DNA of 64,000 nt from Candidatus Marivariicella framensis (GCA_905182735.1 CAJJCT010000012.1:50422-114421); one strand, 5' to 3'. Shown: positions 17,324 to 26,670, counted from the stretch's first letter. Program-made: numbers and translations. The notes: generated by a model from the letters alone, not told the origin.

Positions 17324-17935
17324 ATGCAGAGCTTTAAAAAAACAGACATTAATAAAATGTCAAAAATTTATAGGTTAAACCTTATTAATAGTATTACTGG
17401 CTACAAATCTGCAAACCTGATTGGAACCAAAACAAATGATAATATTAATAATGTTGCTGTGTTTAGCTCTGTTATACATTTGGGTAGTAATCCTCCATTA
17501 ATTGGTTTTATTCTTAGACCTACCACAGTTCCAAGGCACACATATGAAAATATACATAAATATGGTTGCTTTACACTAAATCAAATAAGTAAATCTCAAA
17601 TCAAATCAGCTCATCAGACAAGTGCGAAATATTCAAAAGAAAATTCCGAGTTTAAAGAAACAGGATTAAAATATGATTTTAAAGACGGAATTGAAGCCCC
17701 TTTTGTTAAAAATTCTCCTATTCAAGTTGGTTGTTCTTATATAAATGAATATGATATAAAAGAAAATAATACGATTTTTATTATTGGGAAAATAGAGGTT
17801 ATATACGTAAATAAAAATCTTTTATTAGATGATGGATTAGTTCAACTCGATAAGGGTGCAATTGTTGCAATTAACGGTTTGGATGCATATGCCTTACCTA
17901 AATTAATCGAAAGATTTTCATATGCAAGACCATAA
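17324..17935 (+). CDS. Flavin reductase family protein
   Basis: A 203-residue protein of the flavin-reductase-like, FMN-binding split-barrel family. The conserved run RLNLINSITGYKSANLIGT (about 17-35) and the FMN-contact VFSSVIHLGSNPPLIGFILRP are characteristic. These enzymes reduce flavins with NAD(P)H or bind FMN to act on small substrates. The start at 17324 matches the usual N-terminus of flavobacterial homologues. It is followed closely by an O-methyltransferase (23 bases). Confidence 0.88.
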   Translation: MQSFKKTDINKMSKIYRLNLINSITGYKSANLIGTKTNDNINNVAVFSSVIHLGSNPPLIGFILRPTTVPRHTYENIHKYGCFTLNQISKSQIKSAHQTSAKYSKENSEFKETGLKYDFKDGIEAPFVKNSPIQVGCSYINEYDIKENNTIFIIGKIEVIYVNKNLLLDDGLVQLDKGAIVAINGLDAYALPKLIERFSYARP

Positions 17936-17958
17936 AGTAATTTTTAAATTTATTATTT

Positions 17959-18600
17959 ATGGAATTTATTGATGAAGCTCTCATTGAATATGCAATTAAA
18001 AACAGTAGTGAGGAGTCTGATTTACTAAAAATATTAAGAAAAGAAACCAATCAAAAAATTCTTCATCCAAGAATGCTTAGTAGTACTATTCAGGGAAGAT
18101 TTTTAAGTTTTATTTCTAAATTAATTATGCCTAAAAACATTCTTGAAATTGGAACTTATACAGGTTATGGAACTCTTTGTCTTTCTGAAGGACTTCAAAA
18201 AAATGGTAAAATTCATACTATAGAGATCAATGAGGAGTTAAAAGATTTTCAAAATCACTTTTTTAGACAAAGTGATAAAAAAAATCAAATCAATCAACAT
18301 GTTGGAAATGCAATGTATATAATTGAACAAATAAATGAAGAATTTGATATTGTTTTTTTAGATGCAGATAAAAGTAATTATGTGAATTATATGAATTTAA
18401 TAGTACCTAGACTAAAGAAGGGGGGAGTTCTAATTTCTGATAATGTGTTATGGAGCGGTAAAGTACTACAAAAACCAGAAAAAAACGATTTAGACACAAA
18501 AGCCCTTCAAAAATTCAATACTACTTTAAAAAATCATTCTGAATTAGAAACAATCTTACTGCCAATAAGAGACGGCCTTAGTCTAAGTAGAAAACTTTAA
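17959..18600 (+). CDS. O-methyltransferase (class I SAM-dependent, COG4122)
   Basis: A 213-residue catechol/caffeoyl-CoA-type O-methyltransferase. The SAM-binding motif EIGTYTGYG is at 63-71, the metal-binding FLDADKSNY at 133-141, and SDNVLWSG at 160-167. It would use SAM and a divalent metal to methylate a hydroxyl on a small molecule; the substrate is unknown. It follows the flavin reductase in the same orientation, and its stop overlaps the convergent tatA by four bases. Confidence 0.92.
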   Translation: MEFIDEALIEYAIKNSSEESDLLKILRKETNQKILHPRMLSSTIQGRFLSFISKLIMPKNILEIGTYTGYGTLCLSEGLQKNGKIHTIEINEELKDFQNHFFRQSDKKNQINQHVGNAMYIIEQINEEFDIVFLDADKSNYVNYMNLIVPRLKKGGVLISDNVLWSGKVLQKPEKNDLDTKALQKFNTTLKNHSELETILLPIRDGLSLSRKL

Positions 18601-18869
18601 AGATTACGTTTAACTGAATCGGATAATTCATCTAAATCTTTTTTAGCACTTTTAATTTCCTTATTTAACTTTTTCACAACTGAGGCTGAAGAATCCTCGA
18701 TGTCTGATGATTTTTGAATTTCAGTTTTAATTTCATTTGTTGCATGTCGAATTTGAGTAATTCCCTTAGCCATTCCTCTTGCGATAGATGGAATTTTATC
18801 TGCACCAAAAACCAACAAAACAATAAAAAAAATTAAAGCTATTTCAGCTCCACTTATAAATAGAAACAT
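18597..18869 (-). CDS. tatA: Twin-arginine translocase subunit TatA/E
   Basis: A 90-residue protein with one N-terminal membrane helix (about 5-22), the hinge FGADKIPSIARGMAKG and an amphipathic helix, followed by a charged, coiled tail. This is the pore-forming TatA/E build for export of folded proteins. tatC is not in the window. It overlaps the O-methyltransferase end by four bases and has its own promoter-like box. Confidence 0.93.
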   Translation of the reverse strand: MFLFISGAEIALIFFIVLLVFGADKIPSIARGMAKGITQIRHATNEIKTEIQKSSDIEDSSASVVKKLNKEIKSAKKDLDELSDSVKRNL

Positions 18870-18883
18870 TATCTAATTTTTAA

Positions 18884-18891
18884 CAAATATA
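18884..18891 (-). promoter_or_regulatory. Flavobacterial -7 box upstream of tatA
   Basis: On the minus strand this reads TATATTTG, 14 bases before the tatA start. Confidence 0.4.
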
Positions 18892-18948
18892 AAAAAACCA
18901 GAATGAACTATAATAGCAGTTTAAATTCATTTTTATAAAAATAAAAAT

Positions 18949-21240
18949 CTACCCTTTGATTTTTGCTTTAAATTTTTCAAAATCAGAAGAAGATTTTTCT
19001 TTTGGCCAACTGTTATTCGAATTGTCAATATCTGCTGTCTCCATGTCAGGATCAACTTTCACTCCAATCAATTCTTTATTTGTAGCTAATACTTTTCTAA
19101 CTGAATTATCATTTTTTCTCCATACCTGTACAGGATATTTTATTCTATCCTTAGTTCCATCTTTATATGAATACTCTACAATTAGAGGCATAACTAGTCC
19201 ACCTGGTTTTTCGAATTCAATTTCATAAAAATATTTTGGAAGATTATTTTTTTCAGTTGAATTATCACCAAAACTTTCGTCAATATATTTTTTTAAGGGA
19301 ATTGAATTATTAAAATCTACTTCCCCATTATTTTCTCCATTTTCAGGAGACATAAATACATAATCTGGAGCAAGATCATTTGCTGTCATTCCATAAGCTG
19401 ATAATATTTTATCTACCTCTGGTCCGGGTTTAGATGATATTTTATATTTCTTAACACCTTTTACTCCAATATCCACATAATCCGTTGAATAAAACCATCC
19501 CCTCCAAAACCAATCTAAATCAACGGCAGAAGCATCTTCCATAGTTCTAAAAAAATCTTCAGGCGTTGGATGTTTAAACATCCATCGTTGAGAATACGTT
19601 TTAAATGCGTGATCAAACAACTCTCTTCCCATGATAGTTTCTCTTAGTATATTCAGTGCAGTTGCAGGTTTTGCATATGCATTTGGTCCTAATTGAAAAA
19701 CATTTTCAGGATTTGACATTATAGCCGAAATATTATCTTGATTTCCTGACATATAAGGAGTTATCTTAGAAGGCTCACCTCTTCTTGAAGGATATTTGCT
19801 AAGAGGGTTAATTGCTTCTTTAAAATTCTCACCAAACTCTTGTTCGGTCAAATACTGCATAAAAGTATCTAACCCTTCATCCATCCAGCCCCATTGACGT
19901 TCATCTGAATTAACAATCATAGGAAAGTAATTGTGACCCACTTCATGAATAATAACACTTATCATTCCAAACTTTACTCGATCTGAATACTTTCCATCTT
20001 CATCAGGACGACCGTAATTCCAACATATCATCGGATACTCCATTCCTTGATTTTTAGCATGAACTGAGACTGCTTTAGGATATGGATAATCAAACGTGTA
20101 TTTTGAATACGTGTCTAATGTTTGCGCAACAGCTATGGTTGAATATTTTTCCCACAAAGGATTTCCTTCTTTAGGATAAAGTGAAACAGCCATAACTTTT
20201 CTTGGACCAACCTTAACTGCCATCATATCCCAAATAAATTTTCTTGAACTAGCAAAGGCAAAATCACGTACATTTTTAGCTATATACTTCCAGGTTTTTT
20301 TCTTTTCTGAAAATTTAGATTCTTTTTCAACTACTTCTTCTTGATTTACAATAATGACTGGCTTATCGAATGAATTTTGAGCTTTTTTATATCTTTTAAA
20401 TTCTTCATTTGTTAAAACTTCACGAGGATTTTTCAAGTCTCCAGTTGCCTCTACTACATGATCCGCTGGGACAGTCAAGTTAACTTCATAATTTCCAAAG
20501 TTTAAAGCAAACTCTCCGTTACCCCAAAATTGATAATTCTGCCATCCCTCAACATCATTATAAACAGCTAGTCTAGGAAAAAATTGAGCGATAACATAGG
20601 CTCTATTTCCATCCGTAGGAAAAAATTCATACCCTGATCTTGCACGATTTGTTACATGATTATTGATTTTATACCACCACTTTATTTTAAAAGAATAACT
20701 TTCACCACTCTCAATAGGATTTGGTAAATCAACTCGCATCATGGTGTTGTTTATAGTGTATTTTAACGGTAAGCCTGAATTAGATTTAACCCAGTTTATA
20801 TTAAAACCTCCGTCAAAAGGCTTGTCAAAATATTTAGCAGCGAAAGCTTCAACAGGAATAAGTGGATCAGCTCCTCCTCCATTTTTTTCAAGTGCTGGAG
20901 CATCTTTTTTTCTAATGTTTTGGTCTAATTGAATCCATAAATAATCTAATTGATCTGGTGAATTGTTTTTATAAATAATTGTTTCTTCTCCATATAATTT
21001 TGTGTTTTTATCATCAAGCTCAATATCCATAATATAATCAACTTGTTGTTGATAATAATCTGAACCTGGTGCTCCAGAAGCAGTTCTATATCGATTTGGA
21101 GTCGAAAACTCTTCATATAATTGCTTAAATTTGTTATTGTTACCATGTCCTGGTTTAGGTAATGAAGAAACACCTTCTTGAGCACTAGTATTGAAGCTAA
21201 TAAAAATTATAAGGGATATAGAGTAAATAAATTTTTTCAT
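18949..21240 (-). CDS. M1 family zinc metallopeptidase (aminopeptidase-like), exported
   Basis: A 763-residue protein with a signal peptide (IIFISFNTSAQ, cleavage near residue 21). The zinc motif HEVGH is at 432-436 and the third ligand lies about 20 residues further in WMDEG. The usual GxMEN exopeptidase motif appears as QGMEYPM. The N-terminal beta domain (QQVDYIMDIELDDKNTKLYGEE) is typical of M1. No type IX secretion C-terminal domain is visible, so it is probably periplasmic. It is the first gene of a minus-strand run with the DUF6702 protein, a combination that I know from other flavobacteria, though no shared function is established. Confidence 0.9.
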   Translation of the reverse strand: MKKFIYSISLIIFISFNTSAQEGVSSLPKPGHGNNNKFKQLYEEFSTPNRYRTASGAPGSDYYQQQVDYIMDIELDDKNTKLYGEETIIYKNNSPDQLDYLWIQLDQNIRKKDAPALEKNGGGADPLIPVEAFAAKYFDKPFDGGFNINWVKSNSGLPLKYTINNTMMRVDLPNPIESGESYSFKIKWWYKINNHVTNRARSGYEFFPTDGNRAYVIAQFFPRLAVYNDVEGWQNYQFWGNGEFALNFGNYEVNLTVPADHVVEATGDLKNPREVLTNEEFKRYKKAQNSFDKPVIIVNQEEVVEKESKFSEKKKTWKYIAKNVRDFAFASSRKFIWDMMAVKVGPRKVMAVSLYPKEGNPLWEKYSTIAVAQTLDTYSKYTFDYPYPKAVSVHAKNQGMEYPMICWNYGRPDEDGKYSDRVKFGMISVIIHEVGHNYFPMIVNSDERQWGWMDEGLDTFMQYLTEQEFGENFKEAINPLSKYPSRRGEPSKITPYMSGNQDNISAIMSNPENVFQLGPNAYAKPATALNILRETIMGRELFDHAFKTYSQRWMFKHPTPEDFFRTMEDASAVDLDWFWRGWFYSTDYVDIGVKGVKKYKISSKPGPEVDKILSAYGMTANDLAPDYVFMSPENGENNGEVDFNNSIPLKKYIDESFGDNSTEKNNLPKYFYEIEFEKPGGLVMPLIVEYSYKDGTKDRIKYPVQVWRKNDNSVRKVLATNKELIGVKVDPDMETADIDNSNNSWPKEKSSSDFEKFKAKIKG

Positions 21241-21298
21241 TATAACTTGATTTAAAGTTATCGAATATAATATTATTTTTTTTAAAAATAATATTTAA

Positions 21299-21817
21299 CT
21301 AATCAAGGAATAAAGTAGCTTTTGGATTATTTACATCAAGTAAAAAGCTTTTTCTGAATTTATCAATTTTAAAATGAATAATATTCTGTTGATTTTTAAA
21401 AAAATCAAATAAAATATAATTTTCAAAAGACACACTTTTAATCTTTTCAAATAATTTAACCTCATAATAAACTTGTAGCATGTCTGTTTTATACTCCTTT
21501 CCAATAAAATCAAGAATCATTGGCTCTTGGTTAGCTAATATTTTAAATTTTTCAATTATATATTGATTCAATTGTTTGTTTATTTCGATAGAATTCGAAT
21601 CTGGATCAAGTTTTAAATTATTGTTTTTTGTAATTACATCCTCAAAATCATTAATAAACATTCTAATTGTAATCTGAAGAATATTTTTTTTCTTTATATA
21701 ATCAACTTGAGTTGTCGAAACGTAATAGTCATGAAACTCAAGTTCAACATTTTCTCCTTGAGAAAGCATCATGATAAATATGATAAAGCTTTTTATAAAT
21801 AAGACTATTATACTCAT
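21299..21817 (-). CDS. DUF6702-like exported protein
   Basis: A 172-residue protein with an N-terminal hydrophobic signal (about 1-20) and a mature part beginning HDYYVSTTQVDY, which resembles the DUF6702 family found in Bacteroidota near M1 peptidases. The middle shows alternating hydrophobic strands (LQITIRMFINDFEDVI), suggesting a small beta-rich domain. Function is unknown. It lies between the carboxypeptidase-regulatory-like genes and the M1 peptidase, downstream of the former and upstream of the latter on the minus strand. Confidence 0.65.
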   Translation of the reverse strand: MSIIVLFIKSFIIFIMMLSQGENVELEFHDYYVSTTQVDYIKKKNILQITIRMFINDFEDVITKNNNLKLDPDSNSIEINKQLNQYIIEKFKILANQEPMILDFIGKEYKTDMLQVYYEVKLFEKIKSVSFENYILFDFFKNQQNIIHFKIDKFRKSFLLDVNNPKATLFLD

Positions 21818-21829
21818 ATAAAAAATAAG

Positions 21830-22612
21830 TTATTCATTACTTAATACTCTTATGTGATTTTGATCAAAATACTCCATTACTTTATTATGCTCATTTCTTT
21901 TAAAACTTTGTTTTAAAGGAAAGTTCTCATAAGTTCCAGAAACAAATTCATAAACTTTATCTTCTGTCACTTCATAAGTTTCAATAAAATAATCTATTCC
22001 ATAAAATTTAATCAAGTTTGCAACAACATCAAACTCAATATCTAGTTTGCGTTTCTTTTTTAAACGTTTATAGTACCCTGAAACATGCTTATATACAGCC
22101 TCAATATCAACTGGCGCTCCTAAAGGAAGGAAAATAGTGCTCATTATTAAACTTTTACTAGAAACTATCTTTTCTTTTCTTTTCCCTTTAAACCCAGGAA
22201 TACCCATATTGTAAAAATTGATTGCCTTAACTCCTGAATTCTCAAAATCTTTAAACAAATCTCCAGATAAATTGTGTGGTTTTACTATTACTTCAGACAA
22301 TTGATTTATAAATTCCTCCAAAGGAATTACTATCTCTTTGCTCTCAAGCATTTCATTATTTATCACAATGATTTTTACGCTAAATTGAATAGCAGATATA
22401 ATTATTGTGTCTTTTACTGTGCTAAAAATTTCAAAATACCCATCATCATTAGTGATAGTTGCACTACCTCTAGTTTTATTTATTATATGAATGGAGGATA
22501 TTGATATTGAGTCGTTGGTTGAAACTCTACCTTTCAATAAAGATGAATTATTAATTTGAGCATTAACATTTAATATTCCTAAAATGAAAAATAAGAATAA
22601 GAATCGATTCAT
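21830..22612 (-). CDS. Carboxypeptidase-regulatory-like domain protein, exported (paralogue 2)
   Basis: A 260-residue protein with a signal peptide ending NVNAQ. The N-terminal half is a CarboxypepD_reg-like beta-sandwich: LLKGRVSTNDS, then ATITNDDGYFEI and DTIIISAIQF, the common plug-like fold that also precedes TonB-dependent receptors. The C-terminal half (about 125-260) is helical and charged and has no recognised domain. It is a tandem paralogue of the next upstream gene; the two share the order 'signal, regulatory domain, EVIV/EIVI turn, helical tail'. Surface or periplasmic location is likely. There is no barrel, so it is not itself a receptor. Confidence 0.75.
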   Translation of the reverse strand: MNRFLFLFFILGILNVNAQINNSSLLKGRVSTNDSISISSIHIINKTRGSATITNDDGYFEIFSTVKDTIIISAIQFSVKIIVINNEMLESKEIVIPLEEFINQLSEVIVKPHNLSGDLFKDFENSGVKAINFYNMGIPGFKGKRKEKIVSSKSLIMSTIFLPLGAPVDIEAVYKHVSGYYKRLKKKRKLDIEFDVVANLIKFYGIDYFIETYEVTEDKVYEFVSGTYENFPLKQSFKRNEHNKVMEYFDQNHIRVLSNE

Positions 22613-23335
22613 TTAAGATTTGTTTTTATAATCTTCTACTACACTATACAAATAGTCAATTAATAAGAATTGTTTAGATTTTTGAAGTAGCTGATTTGAA
22701 GTTAATTCTTTATCTAAAAATTTCAAAAAATCAGTTATTTGATCTTTTTTAATTCCCAGTTCATCGGTAAAAAACTTGTCTTCAAAAACAAAAGGAAGCA
22801 CTTTACTTGGAATAAGCTTTTTTTTCTGCTCTTCAGAGCTGTTCAAAATTAATTTTGATATCAATTTAGCTACATTTATAAAGTCAATACCGTTGTATAA
22901 TTGGCCTTGTCTCAATATTGTATTTTCAAGTCTTGTAGATTTATCCTGAACATAATCAAAGCCTTTAAATTGCTCTTCAATAAGGTCTAAAAACTTTTCT
23001 GTATTTTCAGGACTTATAACTATTTCGTCAAGAATATTAACTCTTTCAGTTATATTAACAACCAGTCTGTTTTTATTTAATATTTCATCAGTTATCACTA
23101 TACTTTTAATTTTAAATTCTACAGATGAAAAAATAATTTCATCACCTTTACTAACATCAATTTGAAACTCTCCATCACTATCTGTTATAGTATTAAATTG
23201 GGATGAATTGTTAATTACATTAGCTGCAATAACATTATTATTTCTGTACAAAAGTTTACCATTTATGAGTCTTCTTTGCTGAGCAGATAAAAAAATTGAT
23301 GTTAGGAATAATAAATTAAAAAAAATACGCTTCAT
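22613..23335 (-). CDS. Carboxypeptidase-regulatory-like domain protein, exported (paralogue 1)
   Basis: A 240-residue protein starting at MKRIFFN with a signal peptide ending FLSAQ. The regulatory-like domain follows (LINGKLLYRNN, TITDSDGEFQID, IIFSSVEFKIKSIVI, ILDEIVISP), then a helical charged tail. An in-frame upstream ATG at 23425 must be rejected because those 30 codons are the tRNA-Gly gene read in translation. Its stop is immediately followed by the ATG of its paralogue (no spacing), so the two are co-translated. Function is unknown. Confidence 0.78.
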   Translation of the reverse strand: MKRIFFNLLFLTSIFLSAQQRRLINGKLLYRNNNVIAANVINNSSQFNTITDSDGEFQIDVSKGDEIIFSSVEFKIKSIVITDEILNKNRLVVNITERVNILDEIVISPENTEKFLDLIEEQFKGFDYVQDKSTRLENTILRQGQLYNGIDFINVAKLISKLILNSSEEQKKKLIPSKVLPFVFEDKFFTDELGIKKDQITDFLKFLDKELTSNQLLQKSKQFLLIDYLYSVVEDYKNKS

Positions 23336-23367
23336 AAATAAAATTAAAATAATATTCAAAACTTTTG

Positions 23368-23440
23368 AGCGGGAGACCGGGTTCGAACCGGCGACATTCA
23401 GCTTGGAAGGCTGACGCTCTACCAACTGAGCTACTCCCGC
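23368..23440 (-). tRNA. tRNA-Gly (TCC)
   Basis: 73 bases on the minus strand. The acceptor stem GCGGGAG pairs with CTCCCGC with discriminator T. The D arm contains AGCTCAGTTGGTAGAGC, the anticodon arm TCAGC-CTTCCAA-GCTGA gives anticodon TCC, and the T arm carries GGTTCGAACC. CCA is not encoded. A TAnnTTTG box ends seven bases before the mature 5' end. Confidence 0.97.
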
Positions 23441-23447
23441 AATATAA

Positions 23448-23455
23448 CAAAGATA
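23448..23455 (-). promoter_or_regulatory. Flavobacterial -7 box of tRNA-Gly
   Basis: On the minus strand this reads TATCTTTG and stops seven bases before the tRNA 5' end, so transcription would start close to the mature tRNA. Confidence 0.55.
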
Positions 23456-23534
23456 TAAATTTGGTTTTAGTAAAAGACTTTAAGATAAACAATGATTATA
23501 ATAAGGTTATATATTAGTATGATTTAATTTATTT

Positions 23535-24245
23535 ATGAAAAAATTATTATTATTATTAATTTGTTTCTCAATGTCTTATGGACAAAAAAATAATCTATTA
23601 TCTAACACTCAATTAACTGGACAATCAGAAGTCTACATGATAAAAAAAGTAGATTACCAATTACTTCCTGAAGCTGCAAAGTCTTTCGAATTAATGAAAA
23701 TTGCAGCACTAAAAGATAATATTAAAATAAAAATTATATCTAGTTTTCGGTCTTTCTATCAACAAGAAAAAATATGGAACCGAAAGTTTAAAAAAAATGA
23801 TTCTATGGGTTTTTCGATAAATGAAAATATTTTAAAAATAATTGAATATTCAACAATACCTGGAACCTCAAGGCATCATTGGGGAACAGACATAGATGTT
23901 GTTGATGATAACATTAATCCTGAAGGAGATGTTTTGTTAACTGAAAAATTTTATAAAAACGGTCCTTATGTGAAGCTAAAAAAGTGGTTAGATGAAAATT
24001 CGGAAAAGTTTGGGTTTTATCTAGTTTACACAAAAAACGATAAACGAAAAGGTTTTGAACATGAACCATGGCATTATAGTTATGCTCCGATATCAAAAAA
24101 TATTTTAAAAGAATTGTTAAAATTAGATCTCACCAAATTATTTATTGAAAATAAAGTTCTAGGATCAAAATATTTAACAGTTGAATTTATCAAGAATTAT
24201 AAAGAAAACTTTTTATTAGGCATCAATTCAGAGCTAAAGCATTAG
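23535..24245 (+). CDS. M15 family D-alanyl-D-alanine carboxypeptidase (VanY-like), exported
   Basis: A 236-residue protein with a signal peptide (about 1-16, SYGQ). The M15B zinc residues are all present: SRHHWGTDID (H114, D121) and EPWH (E177, H180), preceded by SSFRSFYQQ, the usual substrate-positioning arginine. It should trim D-Ala from peptidoglycan stem peptides in the periplasm. It stands alone between tRNA-Gly and yaaA and ends five bases before the convergent yaaA stop. Confidence 0.9.
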   Translation: MKKLLLLLICFSMSYGQKNNLLSNTQLTGQSEVYMIKKVDYQLLPEAAKSFELMKIAALKDNIKIKIISSFRSFYQQEKIWNRKFKKNDSMGFSINENILKIIEYSTIPGTSRHHWGTDIDVVDDNINPEGDVLLTEKFYKNGPYVKLKKWLDENSEKFGFYLVYTKNDKRKGFEHEPWHYSYAPISKNILKELLKLDLTKLFIENKVLGSKYLTVEFIKNYKENFLLGINSELKH

Positions 24246-24250
24246 CAATC

Positions 24251-25000
24251 TCAACGAATGAAAATCGGAGTATTTTTATCATTGGTATCAACCTCACTGT
24301 AAGCATACCCATCCTCAGAAAACTTTAAAATATCATTAATTGAATTAGCGTCTTTTTCTATTAAAAATCTAGACATAGCACCTCTAGCCTTTTTAGCATA
24401 AAAAGAAATTATTTTTAATTTTCCGTTTTTAAAATCTTTAAAAACTGGGGATATAACACTGTTTTTAATTGACTTAAAATTAATAGCTAAAGAGTATTCT
24501 TTACTTGCCAAATCAACTATAACCTCATCGTGATTTATCTCCTTAATAATATGATTTGTGATTTTTTTCTTCCAGAATTCATAAAGGTTATTATTCTTTC
24601 CAATTCTTAGTGATGTTCCCATTTCCAGTCTATATGGTTGAATAAGATCAAATGGACGTAATATTCCATATAAGCCAGATATTATTCTTAAGTTTTTTTG
24701 AAGAGTGTCTAATTTTTTATTTGAAAATGAGTATGGATCTAATCCAGAATAAACATCACCATTAAATGTAAAAATAGCTGGCCGAGAATCACCCGTTATA
24801 AAATTTTGATTCCGCTCCCAATTTAGTTGACTTAATTTTTCTGATAAATTCATTAAATCAATTAAATTATTAACTGTTTTATTTTTTAATATTCTGTTTA
24901 AACTATTAGCCTCATTTAAAAAATAAGGTTGAGATTCTTGAACAGCTGGTGGTTTAGAAATCAAATCCAAAGACTTTGCTGGAGAAATAAAAATTTTCAT
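24251..25000 (-). CDS. yaaA: Peroxide stress protein YaaA family
   Basis: A 249-residue cytoplasmic protein of the YaaA/DUF328 family, recognised by ISPAKSLD at residues 4-11, the GDVYSGLDPYSF block (about 80-91) and LRIISGLYGILRPFDLIQPYRLEMG. In E. coli YaaA lowers free intracellular iron under hydrogen peroxide stress and binds DNA. Length and motifs are complete. It has a promoter with both a TTG and a TAnnTTTG element upstream. Confidence 0.95.
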   Translation of the reverse strand: MKIFISPAKSLDLISKPPAVQESQPYFLNEANSLNRILKNKTVNNLIDLMNLSEKLSQLNWERNQNFITGDSRPAIFTFNGDVYSGLDPYSFSNKKLDTLQKNLRIISGLYGILRPFDLIQPYRLEMGTSLRIGKNNNLYEFWKKKITNHIIKEINHDEVIVDLASKEYSLAINFKSIKNSVISPVFKDFKNGKLKIISFYAKKARGAMSRFLIEKDANSINDILKFSEDGYAYSEVDTNDKNTPIFIR

Positions 25001-25024
25001 GATAAAACAAATTAAGATTTAAAT

Positions 25025-25058
25025 CAAAAATAATAGATTTATGATTAAATTAAACCAA
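25025..25058 (-). promoter_or_regulatory. Putative yaaA promoter (-33 TTG and -7 box)
   Basis: On the minus strand TTG (25058-25056) is followed after 23 bases by TATTTTTG (25032-25025). The box ends 24 bases before the yaaA ATG. The spacing is at the upper limit for Bacteroidota promoters. Confidence 0.45.
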
Positions 25059-25082
25059 AGGATTTAAAAATTAAATCGATTA

Positions 25083-26105
25083 TTAATTTTGACTGTTTTT
25101 AGAATAATTATCCCATTTAGTAATAACGCTTTTAAAGTCTTCAGGTAGCTCAGAGTCAAAAGAGACATAATCATTACTCTTTGGGTGAATAAAACCTAAG
25201 GTTTTTGCGTGAAGAGCTTGCCTTGGCATAATCTTAAAACAATTATCAACAAATTGTTTGTATTTAGTAAAGTTAGTTCCTTTTAAGATTTGATTTCCAC
25301 CATATCTTTCATCATTAAATATTGTATGTCCAATATATTTCATGTGAACTCTAATCTGATGAGTTCTTCCTGTTTCTAATCTGCAGCTAACCAGGGTTAC
25401 ATAACCATATCGTTTTAATACTTTATAGTGAGTAATTGCTGTTTTACCATTATCATTTTCAGGAAAAACTTTCATTTGTAAACGATTTTTTGGGTTACGC
25501 CCTATATTTCCCTCTATCTCACCTGTATCCTTTTCAACGTTACCCCAAACTAAGGCAAAATACTCCCTAGTTGTACTTTTATCATAAAACTGTTTAGCTA
25601 AAAATGTCATTGAAGACTCTGATTTAGCAATAACTAAAAGACCTGAGGTGTCTTTGTCAATCCTATGAACTAATCCCGGCCTATGATTATTATTTACAGG
25701 TAGTTTTTCAAATTTATATAAAAGCGCATTTATCATCGTGCCTGAATAATTACCATGTCCAGGGTGAACAACCATCCCGGGAGGTTTATTAATTATAATA
25801 AGAAAATCATCTTCATATTCTATATCTATTGGAATATTTTCAGGGATCAGAAGATTTTCATGCGGGGGGTGTGTAAATAAAACTCGAATATTGTCACCCC
25901 CTTTTACTTTATAATTAGACTTTACAATAGATCCATTTACGAAGATACTTCCGGACTTGGCTGCCTGTTGAATTTTACTTCTAGTTGAATTTTCAATCCT
26001 ATTCATCAAAAATTTATCTACACGAAGAGGGTCTTGTCCTTTGTCTGCTTTAAAGTTAAAGTGCTCATGTAAATTTTCGTCAATAGCTATTGGTTCATTT
26101 TTCAT
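25083..26105 (-). CDS. RluA-family 23S rRNA pseudouridine synthase
   Basis: A 340-residue pseudouridine synthase with an N-terminal S4 RNA-binding domain (about 27-75, RVDKFLMNRIENSTRSKIQ) and the catalytic motif HRIDKDTSG with the active aspartate D150. The C-terminal RLETGRTHQIRVH motif is also present. By architecture it is RluD-like, modifying helix 69 of 23S rRNA, though the exact target cannot be proven here. Its start codon overlaps the stop of the PASTA gene by one base, a common flavobacterial arrangement. Confidence 0.93.
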   Translation of the reverse strand: MKNEPIAIDENLHEHFNFKADKGQDPLRVDKFLMNRIENSTRSKIQQAAKSGSIFVNGSIVKSNYKVKGGDNIRVLFTHPPHENLLIPENIPIDIEYEDDFLIIINKPPGMVVHPGHGNYSGTMINALLYKFEKLPVNNNHRPGLVHRIDKDTSGLLVIAKSESSMTFLAKQFYDKSTTREYFALVWGNVEKDTGEIEGNIGRNPKNRLQMKVFPENDNGKTAITHYKVLKRYGYVTLVSCRLETGRTHQIRVHMKYIGHTIFNDERYGGNQILKGTNFTKYKQFVDNCFKIMPRQALHAKTLGFIHPKSNDYVSFDSELPEDFKSVITKWDNYSKNSQN

Positions 26106-26656
26106 TAGCGAATACCATTGCCTAAAATTAAATCTATTTTTGTTGTCTTGGGTAAAACAGATCCTGGGGCTATTACTTTTCCTTGATACCTGATTTCTAA
26201 AACCATGTCTTTTCCTATGTTGTTTCTGTACATTATTTTCCCAATATCAAACCCTACCGCCCTTAGCATAGATTCAGCATTTCGACGTGTAATTTGAATA
26301 ATATTTGGAATACTAATTTTCCTATATCCGGAAGGGTTTAATGTTAAATAAATTTTACGATCTTTTTTAACTTCACTTAACGGTACTGGAAATACTTCTA
26401 TTACAGCATAAGGTGGAAGTTTAGGATTAAATTTAGCAGAATCAATTACTTCATATCGTAAATAATTTTCATTAAGAATCTTAATTGCATCATTTAATTC
26501 AATTCCAGAAATATCAGGGACTAGCTCATGCTTTTCATGATAGGTGATTAGTTCTAGAGCTTTTAAGGTCAAAATAATGAAAAAAGTTAAAAAAACAATT
26601 GACTTAATTATCAGTTTCACAAAAGTACCTGAAATTAAAAATTTTAGAAAACTCAT
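26105..26656 (-). CDS. PASTA-domain membrane protein
   Basis: A 183-residue protein with one N-terminal membrane helix (about 12-32) and about two PASTA repeats: HELVPDISGIELNDAIKIL (about 39-57) and ISIPNIIQITRRNAESML (about 114-131), each followed by the usual short beta segments. PASTA domains bind peptidoglycan fragments or stems in kinases and penicillin-binding proteins; here there is no kinase domain, so it may be a periplasmic envelope sensor or scaffold. It is divergent from ddl and co-translated with the RluA-type gene. Confidence 0.88.
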   Translation of the reverse strand: MSFLKFLISGTFVKLIIKSIVFLTFFIILTLKALELITYHEKHELVPDISGIELNDAIKILNENYLRYEVIDSAKFNPKLPPYAVIEVFPVPLSEVKKDRKIYLTLNPSGYRKISIPNIIQITRRNAESMLRAVGFDIGKIMYRNNIGKDMVLEIRYQGKVIAPGSVLPKTTKIDLILGNGIR

Positions 26657-26670
26657 ATAGAAATTTGTAG

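Noticed and set aside
23336..23425. In-frame extension of the regulatory-domain gene upstream to 23425
   Set aside because: These 30 codons lie in the tRNA-Gly gene and its 3' spacer; the protein begins with a signal peptide at 23335.
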